Shown here piece after piece: positions 48,101 to 56,605 of a stretch of 64,000 nt of DNA. The stretch comes from Amycolatopsis lexingtonensis (GTDB lineage Bacteria > Actinomycetota > Actinomycetes > Mycobacteriales > Pseudonocardiaceae), in NCBI RefSeq assembly GCF_014873755.1, contig NZ_JADBEG010000001.1:9274501-9338500 (forward strand), given 5' to 3'. Both the position numbers and the translations under genes were made by a program. Position 1 is the stretch's first letter; every line of letters starts with the position of its first letter. Below the pieces are notes generated by a model. The model had not been told where the DNA came from and did no database searches. It saw nothing but the letters and a program-made list of their open reading frames with translations.

Positions 48101-49155
48101 AGCTCGACGCGAGCGGGTCGGCGTCGTTCGAACCGCTGGACACCGACCAGCTGCAGCTCGTGCTGCCGGGCGACGACGACGATCCCACGGCCCGCGCGGT
48201 CGTCGGCATCGGCAGCCTGGAGCTGTCGGGCACGCCCGGGCTGCTGCCCGGCCCGGACCCGGCGTTCACGGTGCCGTGCGGGTCGGGGCCGAACGTCCAC
48301 CTCGACGGCCTCGACTACCGGACGTCGGTGCAGGGGACGCTGGCCGACATCACCGCCCACCGGCCGCTGGAGCTGCGGATGTGCCGCGATTCCGAGGGCG
48401 GCGTCGCGCTGCCGGAAGGCGGGCACGAGCTGCGGACGGACCGGTCGGACTCGTTCGTCGTCCAGGACCTGTGGCTGCGGCCCGCCAAGGCGTCTTCCAC
48501 GCCGCCGGTGCACCGGACCGTGCGGGTGGGGAAGTGGGACGCGACGGCCCGCACGGTGACGGTCGGGCCGGGCGAGGAAGCGGTGCTGGCGATCCCGGAG
48601 AACGCGAACGCGGGCTGGGTGGCCACTGTGGACGGTCGCGAGCTGGCCCGCACCCGCGTGGACGGCTGGCAGCAGGCCTGGCTCGTCCCGGCCGGCGCGG
48701 GCGCGGAGGTTTCGCTGGCGTTCACGCCGGACTTCTCCTACCGGACGGGCTTGCTGATCGGCGCGGTGGCGGTGCTGCTGGTGCTGATCGGCGTGGCCTG
48801 GCCGGCCCGGCGGCGGCCGTTCCCGGTCGTCGCGGGTGGTGCCGCGGTGCCGGTGGTGCTGATCGGGCTGCTGGTGGCGCTGGGCGGGATGCTGCCGGTG
48901 GTGCTGCTGATCGCGTGCCTGCTGGTGCGCCAGTTCTCCGAGCGGGCACCCCGGTACCTGGCGTTCGGCGGCATGGCCGTGGCGGCGGCGGTTTCGGTGA
49001 CGGGCCGGATCGTCGGCCACGGCCAGGAGTGGGCGTACGGCCCGGTGACCCAGGCGGCCCTGCTCCTGGCCGCGGCGGCGATGGTGTCGACGTGCGTGGA
49101 CTGGTTCACGCGCAAAGAGAATCCCACCGCCCCGGCGGCTTCGCCGACGTCTTGA
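45139..49155 (+). CDS. aftD: Arabinofuranosyltransferase AftD-like (DUF3367 family)
   Basis: This very large membrane protein (1338 residues) has an N-terminal GT-C region of about 11 spans with FDTKLDLAVDPLAFLGRALH, QNQAYGYLFPMGPFFAL and PLRNVHKFEPVLRLP, which are hallmarks of AftD. A long extracellular part contains two discoidin/CBM-like domains (about residues 689-740, FAAIDGDPRTAWHSS; and 903-957, FAAVDGDPGTTWRPD). Further spans close the protein. AftD adds branching arabinofuranose to arabinogalactan or arabinomannan using decaprenyl-phosphoarabinose. TAGTAT stands 7 bases before ATG 45139, suggesting leaderless translation. The stop codon is provided by the 53-bp palindrome. Confidence 0.9.
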   Translation: MVTGTRERTRDDAPPSGRVRKGAFFRRPSTWIVLALTTLSFLQMPGKTTFDTKLDLAVDPLAFLGRALHLWNPQATAGELQNQAYGYLFPMGPFFALCQAVGVPAWIAQRLWGAILLSAAFGGALLLVRAMKIGSERTRLIGALGYALAPRMLTEIGGLSAEMLPAVLLPWVLVPLVRAGTIGSPRRAAGLSALAVLCMGGVNGAMVVMALVLPGLWLLTRKWTSKHVELVLWWFVFVVGVTLWWILPLLLLGEYSLPFLDYIESATNTTAPMSLFEVLRGTNQWVAYVVQGTPWWPGGWSLIDNPVLMLATGLVAGVGLFGLTRRGLPERRFLVLGVLTGLTLLTIGYVGTLDSPVAEQVRHLLDGPLAPLRNVHKFEPVLRLPLMLAFVHGISSPARVKSVRRFVRPALGLLLVLVMAAPAWLLNLRSGPGWDEVPGYWYDAMGYVAKADPNARTLLLPATGFGEYDWGRTVDEPAQAIARSPWAVRNQVPLGSEGNTRLMDSVDAALADGRGDPGLAALLARSGYRFLLLRDDIERQRTNAPPTATLRAGLAGSPGIAKAAAFGPLEVYEVRRPVPLVTATSTKDVPTVSGGPENLLPLIDSGQLDPSTPAVLTGDGGSPGGPRLVTDGLRRAERNVGGVRDNLSQTLTAGEAYRQQRAAGDVLPFPGQEHQTVAAYRGIRAVTASTAASFADAFGGSDPGHQPFAAIDGDPRTAWHSSSFTGPIGQWLEVELDTPRLVTSVDLQLVDDIRVGWPATRIRITTDNGSVDQQVIRGAGTHNYGVAGGVTRKVRITLLSLVVGRQDGNVGIAELKIPGTEPQRALEVPADLPAGPAPGFAFTRGASPRYACLPLHDAVRCDASAARDGEEPDGIRRLFSTPAEETYLVGGSVLPAGGGRNPVQLPGVTVASTSQLAGDPAAAGFAAVDGDPGTTWRPDVTDLRPTLTLGWSSPKRISGLHIGVSPGSGARAPRQVQLVGRSGTRTVQLDASGSASFEPLDTDQLQLVLPGDDDDPTARAVVGIGSLELSGTPGLLPGPDPAFTVPCGSGPNVHLDGLDYRTSVQGTLADITAHRPLELRMCRDSEGGVALPEGGHELRTDRSDSFVVQDLWLRPAKASSTPPVHRTVRVGKWDATARTVTVGPGEEAVLAIPENANAGWVATVDGRELARTRVDGWQQAWLVPAGAGAEVSLAFTPDFSYRTGLLIGAVAVLLVLIGVAWPARRRPFPVVAGGAAVPVVLIGLLVALGGMLPVVLLIACLLVRQFSERAPRYLAFGGMAVAAAVSVTGRIVGHGQEWAYGPVTQAALLLAAAAMVSTCVDWFTRKENPTAPAASPTS

Positions 49156-49201
49156 ATGAGTCATTCAGGACCTCCGAAGACCTGAATGACTCATTCAAGA
49201 C
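49149..49201. repeat. 53-bp nested palindrome, copy 3
   Basis: Arms 49149-49169 and 49181-49201 are perfect 21-bp inverted repeats. The whole copy equals the reverse complement of copy 1 at every base. The stop codons of both neighbours lie inside it: aftD at 49153-49155 and the flippase at 49191-49193. Confidence 0.95.
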
Positions 49202-50408
49202 ACCGCGGGCCCACCCGGCGCGCCCGCAGTTCGAGCACCGCGCCGGCCACCGCGAGGCCGCCCGCGCAGCACGCCGCCGCCGTCACCACCTGGGTGGCGG
49301 AGCCGTGCAGCCACGCAACGATCAGCAGCGCCTCCGCGGCCACCGCCGTCCACATCAGCACCGTCACGCGGCGGTCCCCGTCGGCCAGCCGCGCGTACAG
49401 CAGGATCTGCACCAGCGCCAGCATCGACCCCGCCAGCGCGAACGGCCAGACCGGCATCGTGCTCCCGGCGTAGCGGGATCCCCCGATCACCGCCAGCAAC
49501 GCCGGCCCGACGACCACCGAAACCAGCAGCACCAACGCATCCAGGCCGGCGCACACCGCCAGCGCCACCGGCAGCACCCGCCGCCGTCCCGAAGCCGCCG
49601 CGAACCGCGGCAGCACCAGCACGCCCACCGCTTGCGGCAGCCAGTACGCGATCTTCGTGACGATCGCGCCCAGCGCGTACTCTCCCGCCGCGCCGGCCGG
49701 CAGCGTGTGCCGCGCCAGCACCAGGTCGAGGTTCACCAGGAGTACCAGCGCCAGCATCGCTTGCGCCGTATGGAGCACTTCGCCGCCGTGGCGGTCGGCC
49801 CAGCGGGGGCGGGGACGGCCGCAGAGCTGCCAGCCCGCCACCACGACCGCGAGCGAACCGAGCGCGGTCCCGGCCAGCGCGCCGGTCGTGGATCCGGTCA
49901 GGAGCAGGCCGAGCAGGGAACCGCCGACCTTGCCGAACCCCTCCAGGGCGATCAGCCCGGCCAGCCGCGCGAACCGGTGCGCGCCCTGCAGGAGCCCGTG
50001 GAACAACCCCAGCAGCGTCAACGGCCCGAGCGCGGCCGTCACCAGCAGCGCCGGCGTCAGTGAGCCCAGGTGCAGCAGGAGCACCAGCAACGGGCTGAGC
50101 GTCAACGCCGCCGTCGCGACGATCCCGCTCGTCACCAGGCCGAGCGCGAACAGCGGACCCCGGGCCGGTTCGGCCGAGCGGGCCACCCGCAGTGCGACGA
50201 CCGTCTGCAGCCCCATCGCCGGGACGACGCCGATGACCAGCACCGCCAGCAGCGAACTCAGCTCGCCGAACGCGCCGGGTGCGAGGAGCCGCGCGGCCAC
50301 CAGGCTGAGCACGTAACTCGCCGCGTTGTTGCCCGCGAGCGCGAGCGAGACGAGGATCGCCGCGACCCGGTTGCCGGTCCGGGCCGGGCTTTCGGTGGCT
50401 ACGCTCAA
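49191..50408 (-). CDS. Polysaccharide flippase-like membrane protein (MOP superfamily)
   Basis: A 405-residue protein with about 12 membrane spans (NRVAAILVSLALAGNNAASY, LSLVAARLLAPGAFGELSSL) typical of Wzx-like oligosaccharide flippases. It would carry a lipid-linked glycan across the membrane for the nearby transferases. TTG 50408 is chosen because GGGAG lies 7 bases upstream; the longer frame upstream overlaps the divergent gene. The last residues (CLE) and stop are encoded within the 53-bp palindrome. Confidence 0.82.
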   Translation of the reverse strand: MSVATESPARTGNRVAAILVSLALAGNNAASYVLSLVAARLLAPGAFGELSSLLAVLVIGVVPAMGLQTVVALRVARSAEPARGPLFALGLVTSGIVATAALTLSPLLVLLLHLGSLTPALLVTAALGPLTLLGLFHGLLQGAHRFARLAGLIALEGFGKVGGSLLGLLLTGSTTGALAGTALGSLAVVVAGWQLCGRPRPRWADRHGGEVLHTAQAMLALVLLVNLDLVLARHTLPAGAAGEYALGAIVTKIAYWLPQAVGVLVLPRFAAASGRRRVLPVALAVCAGLDALVLLVSVVVGPALLAVIGGSRYAGSTMPVWPFALAGSMLALVQILLYARLADGDRRVTVLMWTAVAAEALLIVAWLHGSATQVVTAAACCAGGLAVAGAVLELRARRVGPRCLE

Positions 50409-50420
50409 CGGCGGGCTCCC

Positions 50421-50436
50421 ATTACCGGCGAGTAAT
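50421..50436. promoter_or_regulatory. ATTAC-N6-GTAAT site between flippase and GT-C gene
   Basis: ATTACCGGCGAGTAAT lies in the 70-bp divergent promoter. A similar ATTACCCGGCGGTAAT occurs at 56606-56621 before the DUF3068 gene; both are 16 bp and both control envelope genes. Candidate shared operator. Confidence 0.5.
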
Positions 50437-50478
50437 GAGCAGCGACCATAACCTCGCGAGCACCGGAAAGGAAGGGCC

Positions 50479-52161
50479 GTGGACGCACCGGGCAGGCGGT
50501 TCGCGCTCCCCGCGTGGTCCGCGGTGCTCGCGTTCGCCGTGTGCGCGCCCTTGCTGCGCCGCGGGTTCACCCTCGGCTACGACATGGTGTTCGCGCCCCG
50601 GCAATACTTCGTGCCGGACGCCTTCGGGCTCGGCAGCACCCTGCCGCGTTCGGTGCCCGCCGACGCCGCCGTCGCGCTGGCCACCACGGTGCTGCCCGGC
50701 GACCTCGTCCAGAAGATCGTCCTGCTGCTGGCCATTTTCGCCGCCGCGCTCGGGGCGGGCCGGCTGGTCCCGACCGGATCTCTGGGCACGCGGCTCGTCG
50801 CGGCGACCGCCTACGCCTGGACGCCGTACCTGGCCGAACGATTGTTCATCGGGCACTGGCCGCTGCTGCTGACCTACGCCTGCCTGCCCTGGATCGCCGC
50901 GGCCGGGCTCGCGGTGCGCGCGCACGAACCGAATTCCTTGCCGAGGCTGGTGCTCGCGAGCGCGGCGGCCGTGCTGACCCCGCCGGGCGGCGTGCTCGCG
51001 GCCGCCGTCATGGTCGTGTCCGCCGGGTCCCGGCGGCTCTGGCAGACGATCCCGATCGCCGTCGCGCTCAACCTCCCGTGGCTGGTGCCCACGTTCCTCA
51101 ACGCCGGCGGCACGTTCTCCGACCCGGCCGGGGTGACGGCGTTCAGCGCCCGCGCCGAAAGCTGGGGCCCCGCACTGCTGAGCGTGCTCGGGCTGGGCGG
51201 GATCTGGAACGCCGAAACCGTGCCCGGCAGCCGGGCCATGCCGCTCGTCCCGGTGCTGACGCTGGTCGTCGTCGCGATCGCCGTGGCGGGGCTGTGGCCG
51301 CTGGCGCGGCGGTGGGGGAAGGCGCCGGCCTGGTCGCTGTCCCTGCTCGGCGTCACGGGTGTGCTGCTCGCGTCCCTGGCGACGTTGCCGGGCGGAACCG
51401 CGCTGCTGACCGCGGCGACGCGGTACCTGCCCGGCGCCGGGCTCCTGCGTGACGCCCAGAAGTGGGTGGCCTGGTGGGCGTTGCCGCTCGCGCTCGGCTT
51501 CGCGCTGGCCGTGGAAGCCGCCGCGGCGAAGCTGAAAACCGGGCGGGGCCGGATCGCGCTGGCGACGGCGGCGATCGCGCTCCCGTTGGTCACCATGCCG
51601 GACCTGGCGTGGGGTGGCTGGGGACGGCTCGGCACCGCGCAGTACCCGGACGACTGGCGGGCGGTGTCCGAAGTGCTCGGTGACCGCCCCGGCGACGTGC
51701 TCGCGTTGCCGCTCTCGGCGTTCCGCGGGTTCGCCTGGAACGACGACCGCACCCAGCTGGACCCGGCGCCGCGCGCGCTGCCGAAACCCGTGCTGATGGA
51801 CGACACTCTGCAAGTGGGGCGCGAGCGCATCGCCGGCGAGGACCCGCGCATCGGCGACGTCCGCGCCGCGACGTCCGCGCGGGAGCTCACCGCCGCCGGG
51901 ATCGGCTGGGTCCTCGTCGAACACGGGACCCCCGGCTACGTCGACCCGCGGTTGCTCGCCGACGCGACGCCGGTGTGGTCGGGTGAATGGCTGACGCTGT
52001 ACCGGACTCCGGGTGTGCCGCCGGTGAAAGGGATTTCGTGGGCGCCCGCCTTGGTGGCGAACGGAGTAGCGCTGGGATTGCTGTGCGTCGCACTGTTGTG
52101 CCGCATGTTACCGATGCGTACATTGGGCCGCGGCAGGATTTCCCCGCCGCGGAAGGAGTGA
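50479..52161 (+). CDS. Polytopic membrane protein, probable GT-C-type
   Basis: The 560-residue protein has about 12 hydrophobic spans. The first outer loop (RRGFTLGYDMVFAPRQYFVP) carries an Asp where GT-C enzymes place their catalytic acid, and TAYAWTPYLAERLFIGHWPLL resembles AftD-like and related actinobacterial glycosyltransferases. AAAGGAAGG precedes the GTG. It heads an operon with DUF2613 (3 bp later) and the acyltransferase. Donor and acceptor are unknown; a decaprenyl-phosphate sugar donor is inferred. Confidence 0.75.
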   Translation: MDAPGRRFALPAWSAVLAFAVCAPLLRRGFTLGYDMVFAPRQYFVPDAFGLGSTLPRSVPADAAVALATTVLPGDLVQKIVLLLAIFAAALGAGRLVPTGSLGTRLVAATAYAWTPYLAERLFIGHWPLLLTYACLPWIAAAGLAVRAHEPNSLPRLVLASAAAVLTPPGGVLAAAVMVVSAGSRRLWQTIPIAVALNLPWLVPTFLNAGGTFSDPAGVTAFSARAESWGPALLSVLGLGGIWNAETVPGSRAMPLVPVLTLVVVAIAVAGLWPLARRWGKAPAWSLSLLGVTGVLLASLATLPGGTALLTAATRYLPGAGLLRDAQKWVAWWALPLALGFALAVEAAAAKLKTGRGRIALATAAIALPLVTMPDLAWGGWGRLGTAQYPDDWRAVSEVLGDRPGDVLALPLSAFRGFAWNDDRTQLDPAPRALPKPVLMDDTLQVGRERIAGEDPRIGDVRAATSARELTAAGIGWVLVEHGTPGYVDPRLLADATPVWSGEWLTLYRTPGVPPVKGISWAPALVANGVALGLLCVALLCRMLPMRTLGRGRISPPRKE

Positions 52162-52164
52162 CAC

Positions 52165-52347
52165 GTGGGCACGGTCATCGGCGCGGTCGTCGCCGTCATC
52201 ATCGGCGGCGGGGTGGCGACCGGGGCGGGGTTCGCCCTCGTCAAGGGCGCGGACCCGGACACCGCCGCCCAGGTGCAGGACAAGCTCAACGCCCAGGTGA
52301 AGTACAACCCGGCCGATCACCCCGGCAAGATCTACGGGGACCGCTGA
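52165..52347 (+). CDS. DUF2613 small membrane protein
   Basis: A 60-residue protein with one N-terminal membrane span (MGTVIGAVVAVIIGGGVATG) and a short tail (KYNPADHPGKIYGDR) matching the DUF2613 family found in arabinogalactan-walled actinomycetes. Function is unknown. It sits 3 bp after the GT-C-like gene and 4 bp before the acyltransferase, so it is probably a small partner of the envelope glycan machinery. Confidence 0.85.
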   Translation: MGTVIGAVVAVIIGGGVATGAGFALVKGADPDTAAQVQDKLNAQVKYNPADHPGKIYGDR

Positions 52348-52351
52348 CGGC

Positions 52352-53401
52352 GTGACCCGGCTCGCCTCCGACCACGCCCACCGCGTCGTCGGGCTCTACG
52401 GCGACCCCACCGTTTCCTGGAGCATCCTCCTCGAAGCGGAACTCGCCGCGGCCGCACCGGAACCGGAAAAGCTCCGGGCGCGCCTGGCGGCCGCGATCCA
52501 GCAGTACCCGCACCTCGGTGCCGTGCCCGGCATCGAACTCGCGGACGACCTGCCCGCCGTCCGCGACCGGTTCGCTTCCCAGCCCTACGAACGCGCCGCG
52601 CCGCTCGTCCGCGTCGCTGTCCGCGCGGAACCGCCCACACTGCTCGTCGCCGCGCACCACGGCGCGCTCGACGGCCTCGGTCTCTTGGCGCTGCTCGGCA
52701 TCCTCCTCGACGTCCCGGTTTCCTCGGGGGCGACCGGGATCGGCGCACGCGGCGGCGGCAAACCCTTCCTCGTTTCGGCCTTCCAGCGGCTCGCTGAGGC
52801 GCTTTTCGCGCCGCCGGGCCGGATCGTGCCGGATCGGGCCGTGCCGTCCTCAGGGGACGTCTTCGCGGCGCGGCACGAACCCCGGCTGCGCCTCGGCGCT
52901 CCCGGGTTCGTCACGGCCGCCGCCCGCGCCACCGAACGCTGGAACCGCGCGCACGGCGCCCGGACCGCGCGGGTCGTGGCCGCCCTCGGCGCGTCACGGC
53001 GTTCCGGTGCCGCCCCGGAACCGGTGCACGACAGCGCGTTCTTCCGGCTGCGGCTGGGTTCCCGCGCGGCCGACGTCGGCGGGCTGCTGCGGGCGCAGCC
53101 GCCCGAGCCGGACTTCCCCGCGCGCAGCAGCCGGGTCGCCCGGCTGGGCACGCGCCTGCTGGCCGGCCGGCTGGGTTCGACGTTCCTGGTGTCGAACCTC
53201 GGCCTCGTGTCCACCGGGGACACCGTGCACTCACTGGCGTTCTACCCGGCCGCGAGCGGCCGGTCCGGCGTGGCGTTCGGCGCGGCGACCACCGGCGGTA
53301 CCACCACGGTCACCGTGCGGGCCCGCCGCAAGGACTTCGACGCGCCTGCGGCGGCTCGCCTGCTCGGCGAGTTCGGCGACGCGGTGCGGGACCAAGCTTG
53401 A
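52352..53401 (+). CDS. Condensation/PapA-like acyltransferase (HHxxxDG)
   Basis: The 349-residue protein has the CoA-dependent acyltransferase motif AHHGALDG (His102, His103, Asp107, Gly108) and a later FLVSNLGLVSTGD segment, as in alcohol acetyltransferase and PapA-type enzymes. It probably acylates a hydroxyl on an envelope glycan or lipid. That is inferred from its operon with the GT-C-like gene and DUF2613. Length is shorter than full condensation domains (about 430). Its 3' end, including the stop, lies in a 28-bp sequence repeated at the end of the convergent GT4 gene. Confidence 0.78.
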   Translation: MTRLASDHAHRVVGLYGDPTVSWSILLEAELAAAAPEPEKLRARLAAAIQQYPHLGAVPGIELADDLPAVRDRFASQPYERAAPLVRVAVRAEPPTLLVAAHHGALDGLGLLALLGILLDVPVSSGATGIGARGGGKPFLVSAFQRLAEALFAPPGRIVPDRAVPSSGDVFAARHEPRLRLGAPGFVTAAARATERWNRAHGARTARVVAALGASRRSGAAPEPVHDSAFFRLRLGSRAADVGGLLRAQPPEPDFPARSSRVARLGTRLLAGRLGSTFLVSNLGLVSTGDTVHSLAFYPAASGRSGVAFGAATTGGTTTVTVRARRKDFDAPAAARLLGEFGDAVRDQA

Positions 53402-53535
53402 CGTCAGGGCCGCGGCTCGGTCGCTTTGCCGCCGGTAGCCCGCTCGCCCCCACGTCTTGAATGACTCATTCAGGACCTCCGAAGACCTGAATGAGTCATT
53501 CAAGACGCAAGCCTGACGTCAGGGCCGCGGCTCGG
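53393..53535. repeat. 28-bp direct repeats flanking palindrome copy 4
   Basis: Bases 53393-53420 and 53508-53535 are identical except for one position and lie 115 bp apart, with the 53-bp palindrome between them. The right copy contains the last codons and stop of the GT4 gene; the left copy holds the stop of the acyltransferase. It looks like a local duplication of the GT4 3' end around the palindrome. Confidence 0.9.
53454..53506. repeat. 53-bp nested palindrome, copy 4
   Basis: Arms 53454-53474 and 53486-53506 pair perfectly. The loop equals that of copy 3. The only differences from copy 3 are a G-to-C in the left arm and a matching C-to-G in the right arm, so pairing is preserved. It lies between the convergent acyltransferase and GT4 genes. 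Confidence 0.95.
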
Positions 53536-54673
53536 CGAGTTCCGGCGCCCCGGCCAAGACGCGCGGCCGCGGCGCCGGCTGCCCGGAGACTTCCCGCACC
53601 AGTGAAGCGAATTCGGCCGCGCTGCGGTCCCAGCTGAACGTCCCGGCCCGCTCGGCGCCGGCCAGGCCCATCTCCGCGCGCCGCAGGCCGTCCGCGAGCA
53701 GGCCGTCGACCTGCGCGGTGAAGTGGTCGAAGTCGTCGGCCAGCAGGCCGGTGCGGCCCTCCACAATGGATTCGGCGACCCCGCCGGCGGCGCGGTAGGC
53801 GACCGAGGGCACGCCGTGCGCCGCGGCCTCCATGATGACGATGCCCCAGCCCTCCTTGACCGACGGGCACAGGTGCAGCCAGGAGCGGGCGAGGATCTCG
53901 TGCTTGGCCCGCTCGTCGACCCAGCCGTGCAGCACCACGCGGTCGGTGACCCCGCGCGAAGCCGCGTGCGCGCGCAGCACCTCGTCCCACGGTCCCTGGC
54001 CGACGACCTCCAGCCGCAGGGACGGCCAGCGCCCGGCGAGCCGCGCGACGACGTCGATGGCGTGCTCGATCCGCTTGTGCGGCACCAGCCTGCTCACCGC
54101 GACCAGGGTCGGCTCGGGAGCCCGCTCCGATTCGCACACCGGTGGCGCGTCCAGCCCGTTCGGCACCACGGCGACGCGCTCCGGCTCGACGCCGAGGCCG
54201 GCCAGTTCGCCCTTGGTGACCTCGGAAACGGTGACGTAGCGGCACTTGCGGAACAGCCACGGCGCCAGCCGCGACTCGATCCACCAGCCCGCCCGGCCCA
54301 GCGCCTCGCCGAGCGCGCTGATCCACTGTTCTTTGTGGACGTGGTGCACGAGCACCAGCACGGGACAGCCGGCCACCAGCCGGGCGAAGAACGGCATGCC
54401 GTTCTGGACGTCGACGACGAGATCGGCGCGGGCGCGGCGGATCGCGCGCAACGCGTGCGCGTACACGCCGAACTTCCCGCCGCGGCGCCGGTAGCGGACG
54501 CCGTCGCGCCATTCGCCCGCGGTCGCGCCGGGGTAGGCCGCGCACTGGATTTCGACCCGGTAGCCCGCTCTCGCGAGTCCTTCGGCCATCCGCTCGACGT
54601 ACCGCTCCGACCCGCCGCCCTCGGGGTGGCCGGTGTCGCGCCAGTTGACGAGGAGCACACGAGGACGTTCCAT
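53519..54673 (-). CDS. GT4 family glycosyltransferase
   Basis: A 384-residue GT-B enzyme with the N-terminal VLLVNWRDTGHPEGGGSERYV (donor-side glycine loop). The C-terminal domain has LVAVSRLVPHKRIEHAIDVV, VVLHGWVDE and the EX7E motif EGWGIVIMEAAAHGVPS of family 4. It transfers a nucleotide-activated sugar, probably to a lipid or glycan at the inner face of the membrane. It is divergent from a methyltransferase gene. Donor and acceptor are unknown. Confidence 0.9.
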   Translation of the reverse strand: MERPRVLLVNWRDTGHPEGGGSERYVERMAEGLARAGYRVEIQCAAYPGATAGEWRDGVRYRRRGGKFGVYAHALRAIRRARADLVVDVQNGMPFFARLVAGCPVLVLVHHVHKEQWISALGEALGRAGWWIESRLAPWLFRKCRYVTVSEVTKGELAGLGVEPERVAVVPNGLDAPPVCESERAPEPTLVAVSRLVPHKRIEHAIDVVARLAGRWPSLRLEVVGQGPWDEVLRAHAASRGVTDRVVLHGWVDERAKHEILARSWLHLCPSVKEGWGIVIMEAAAHGVPSVAYRAAGGVAESIVEGRTGLLADDFDHFTAQVDGLLADGLRRAEMGLAGAERAGTFSWDRSAAEFASLVREVSGQPAPRPRVLAGAPELAEPRP

Positions 54674-54755
54674 CGGGTTATCCCAACTGTAGCGACGGTG
54701 CTAGGTTACTGGTGCGTACACAGTAGATGAACGTATTCGGGAAAGCGACGGTTCA

Positions 54756-55514
54756 ATGGTAGGTAATCCGGTGCTCTCCGCGACCGCGCGGCCCCACCGC
54801 GCCACGCTCGGCCGTTCCGTGACGCTGTTCCGGGCGTTCCTCACCGAGCAGACCGACCCCGACGGCTTCTATTCCACGCTCGCCGACGACTCCGTCCGGC
54901 AATTGGCGTCCCACACGCCGCTTTCCGGGCGCACGGTGCTCGACGTCGGCGGCGGTCCGGGGTATTTCTCCGACGCCTTCCGTGCGGCCGGCGCGGTCTA
55001 CCTCGGCCTCGACCCGGACGTCGGCGAGCTGTCCGCGCGCGGCGAGCCGGGGGAGAACATGATCCGCGCCAGCGGCACGGAACTGCCGGTGCGCACCGGA
55101 TCCGTGGACGTCTGCTACTCCTCCAACGTGCTGGAGCACGTCGCCGAGCCGTGGGTCATGCTCGACGAGATGTGCCGCGTGACCAAGCCGGGCGGCACCG
55201 TCTTCGCCTCGTTCACCCCGTGGTATTCACCGTGGGGCGGGCACGAGACCGCGCCGTGGCATTTCTTGGGTGGATACTACGCCCGGCAGCGTTATGCTCG
55301 GAAACTCGGGAAGCAGCCGAAGAACAAATTCGGGGAAAGCCTCTTCCCGGTTTCCGTCGGCGCCGCTCTTCGCTGGGCGAAAACGACGCCGCTCGCCGAC
55401 CTGGTGGCCGGGTACCCGCGCTACCACCCGGGCTGGGCGATGGGGATCGTGCGGATTCCCGGCCTCCGCGAAATCGCTTCGTGGAACCTGGTGCTGGTGC
55501 TGAAAAAGCGTTAG
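54756..55514 (+). CDS. Class I SAM-dependent methyltransferase
   Basis: A 252-residue protein with motif I TVLDVGGGPGYFSDAFRAAG, GLDPDVGEL, and VDVCYSSNVLEHVAEPWVML of the Methyltransf_11 group. HETAPWHFLGGYYARQRYARK resembles actinobacterial envelope-cluster methyltransferases found next to GT4 genes. It is divergent from the GT4 gene and may methylate the same glycan (inference). The stop overlaps the convergent DUF3068 stop in a TTAG. Confidence 0.85.
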   Translation: MVGNPVLSATARPHRATLGRSVTLFRAFLTEQTDPDGFYSTLADDSVRQLASHTPLSGRTVLDVGGGPGYFSDAFRAAGAVYLGLDPDVGELSARGEPGENMIRASGTELPVRTGSVDVCYSSNVLEHVAEPWVMLDEMCRVTKPGGTVFASFTPWYSPWGGHETAPWHFLGGYYARQRYARKLGKQPKNKFGESLFPVSVGAALRWAKTTPLADLVAGYPRYHPGWAMGIVRIPGLREIASWNLVLVLKKR

Positions 55515-56575
55515 GTGCGGGCGAAGGCCACCTGACGCCGCCGCGGCGGCGCGGGTGGCTCGGCCGGGCGCCGGCGGGCGAGCAGGACGATAGCGACGAT
55601 GATCAGGACACCACCCCCGATCCCCAGCCAGAGCGGGCCGGTGGTCGAGAGGAACTCGAGCCTGCCCTTGTTCGCGTTCACCTGGTCGACCATCTGCGAG
55701 ATGGTCTTTCCGTTGTAGGCCAAGGTGCCGTCGAAGACGACGGTCGGGGGCGTGGTGCCGGTGCGCAGCTCCTGGTGCTGCTGTTGCTGCTGCTTGACCT
55801 GGATCCCGGTGACCGGCTCGACCCACATCGTGTTGACGCCGCGGTAGTACAGCTCCGCGTCGGCGGTCGGCAGGGTGGAGCCGACGAGCGAGCCGGGCAC
55901 CGACTTCGTCGCGAGCTTGGTGTCCGGGATGTCCTGGACGAACTTGTAGGTCTCGATCCCGTTCACCGTCTCGGTGCCGGTGTAGCGCGCGGTGACCGCC
56001 GCGCCGGTGTTGTCGTCGTAGACCTGGTAGTCCTTCTGCTCGGTGCCGAACGGGAACTTGAAGTTCAGCCCGGGCTGCGCCTTGTAGTCGTTGGTCTCCG
56101 CCGGCTTCTCGCCGTTCTTGTCCGCCTTGTCCTTGAGCTCGGTGACGAAGCTGCTCTTGGCGTCGCACGGCGGATCGGTGTCCCCGCGCGGGTCGTAGCC
56201 TTCACCGGTGCGCCGGTCGAAGCAGACCTGCCGCTTGCTCGCGCTGACCACGGTGTCGTCGGCGTCGTCGCTGACCTGCACGGCGAGCAGCCAGACCGCG
56301 TAGTCGGTGTCCTGGCGCATCTCCGGCGCGGCGAAGTTCGCCTGCACGTGGGCGATCGCGGTCAGCTTGGCGTTCTCGCGGATCTCGCTGACCGGGCCTT
56401 GGCCCTTGTCGACGACGGCGAGGACCTTGCTCGCGGTGCCCTCGAGCACCGACGTCGAATCCTGGTCCAGCGGTACTTTGGCGAGTTTCGGGTACACATA
56501 GGTCGGCAGGAGCACCGCCCCGGCGGCCGCGAACACCCCCAGTGCCAGCAAGATCAGGCCGAAAGCTCGTCGCAA
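55511..56575 (-). CDS. DUF3068 / PorA-family envelope protein
   Basis: A 354-residue protein with one membrane span at each end (RRAFGLILLALGVFAAAGAV at the start; GPLWLGIGGGVLIIVAIVLL before a basic Pro-rich tail) and a large extracellular domain between. It contains CFDRRTGEG, YRGVNTMWVEPVTG and a poly-Gln run near VKQQQQQHQ. This matches DUF3068, annotated as PorA-family in actinomycetes. TTG 56575 is preferred: GGAGGA lies 4 bases upstream and the protein then begins like its relatives. A TTG at 56605 abuts the ATTACC palindrome and is less likely. Confidence 0.82.
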   Translation of the reverse strand: MRRAFGLILLALGVFAAAGAVLLPTYVYPKLAKVPLDQDSTSVLEGTASKVLAVVDKGQGPVSEIRENAKLTAIAHVQANFAAPEMRQDTDYAVWLLAVQVSDDADDTVVSASKRQVCFDRRTGEGYDPRGDTDPPCDAKSSFVTELKDKADKNGEKPAETNDYKAQPGLNFKFPFGTEQKDYQVYDDNTGAAVTARYTGTETVNGIETYKFVQDIPDTKLATKSVPGSLVGSTLPTADAELYYRGVNTMWVEPVTGIQVKQQQQQHQELRTGTTPPTVVFDGTLAYNGKTISQMVDQVNANKGRLEFLSTTGPLWLGIGGGVLIIVAIVLLARRRPAEPPAPPRRRQVAFART

Positions 56576-56605
56576 CGGTCCTCCAGGGTCGTACTGCGGA
56601 CACAA

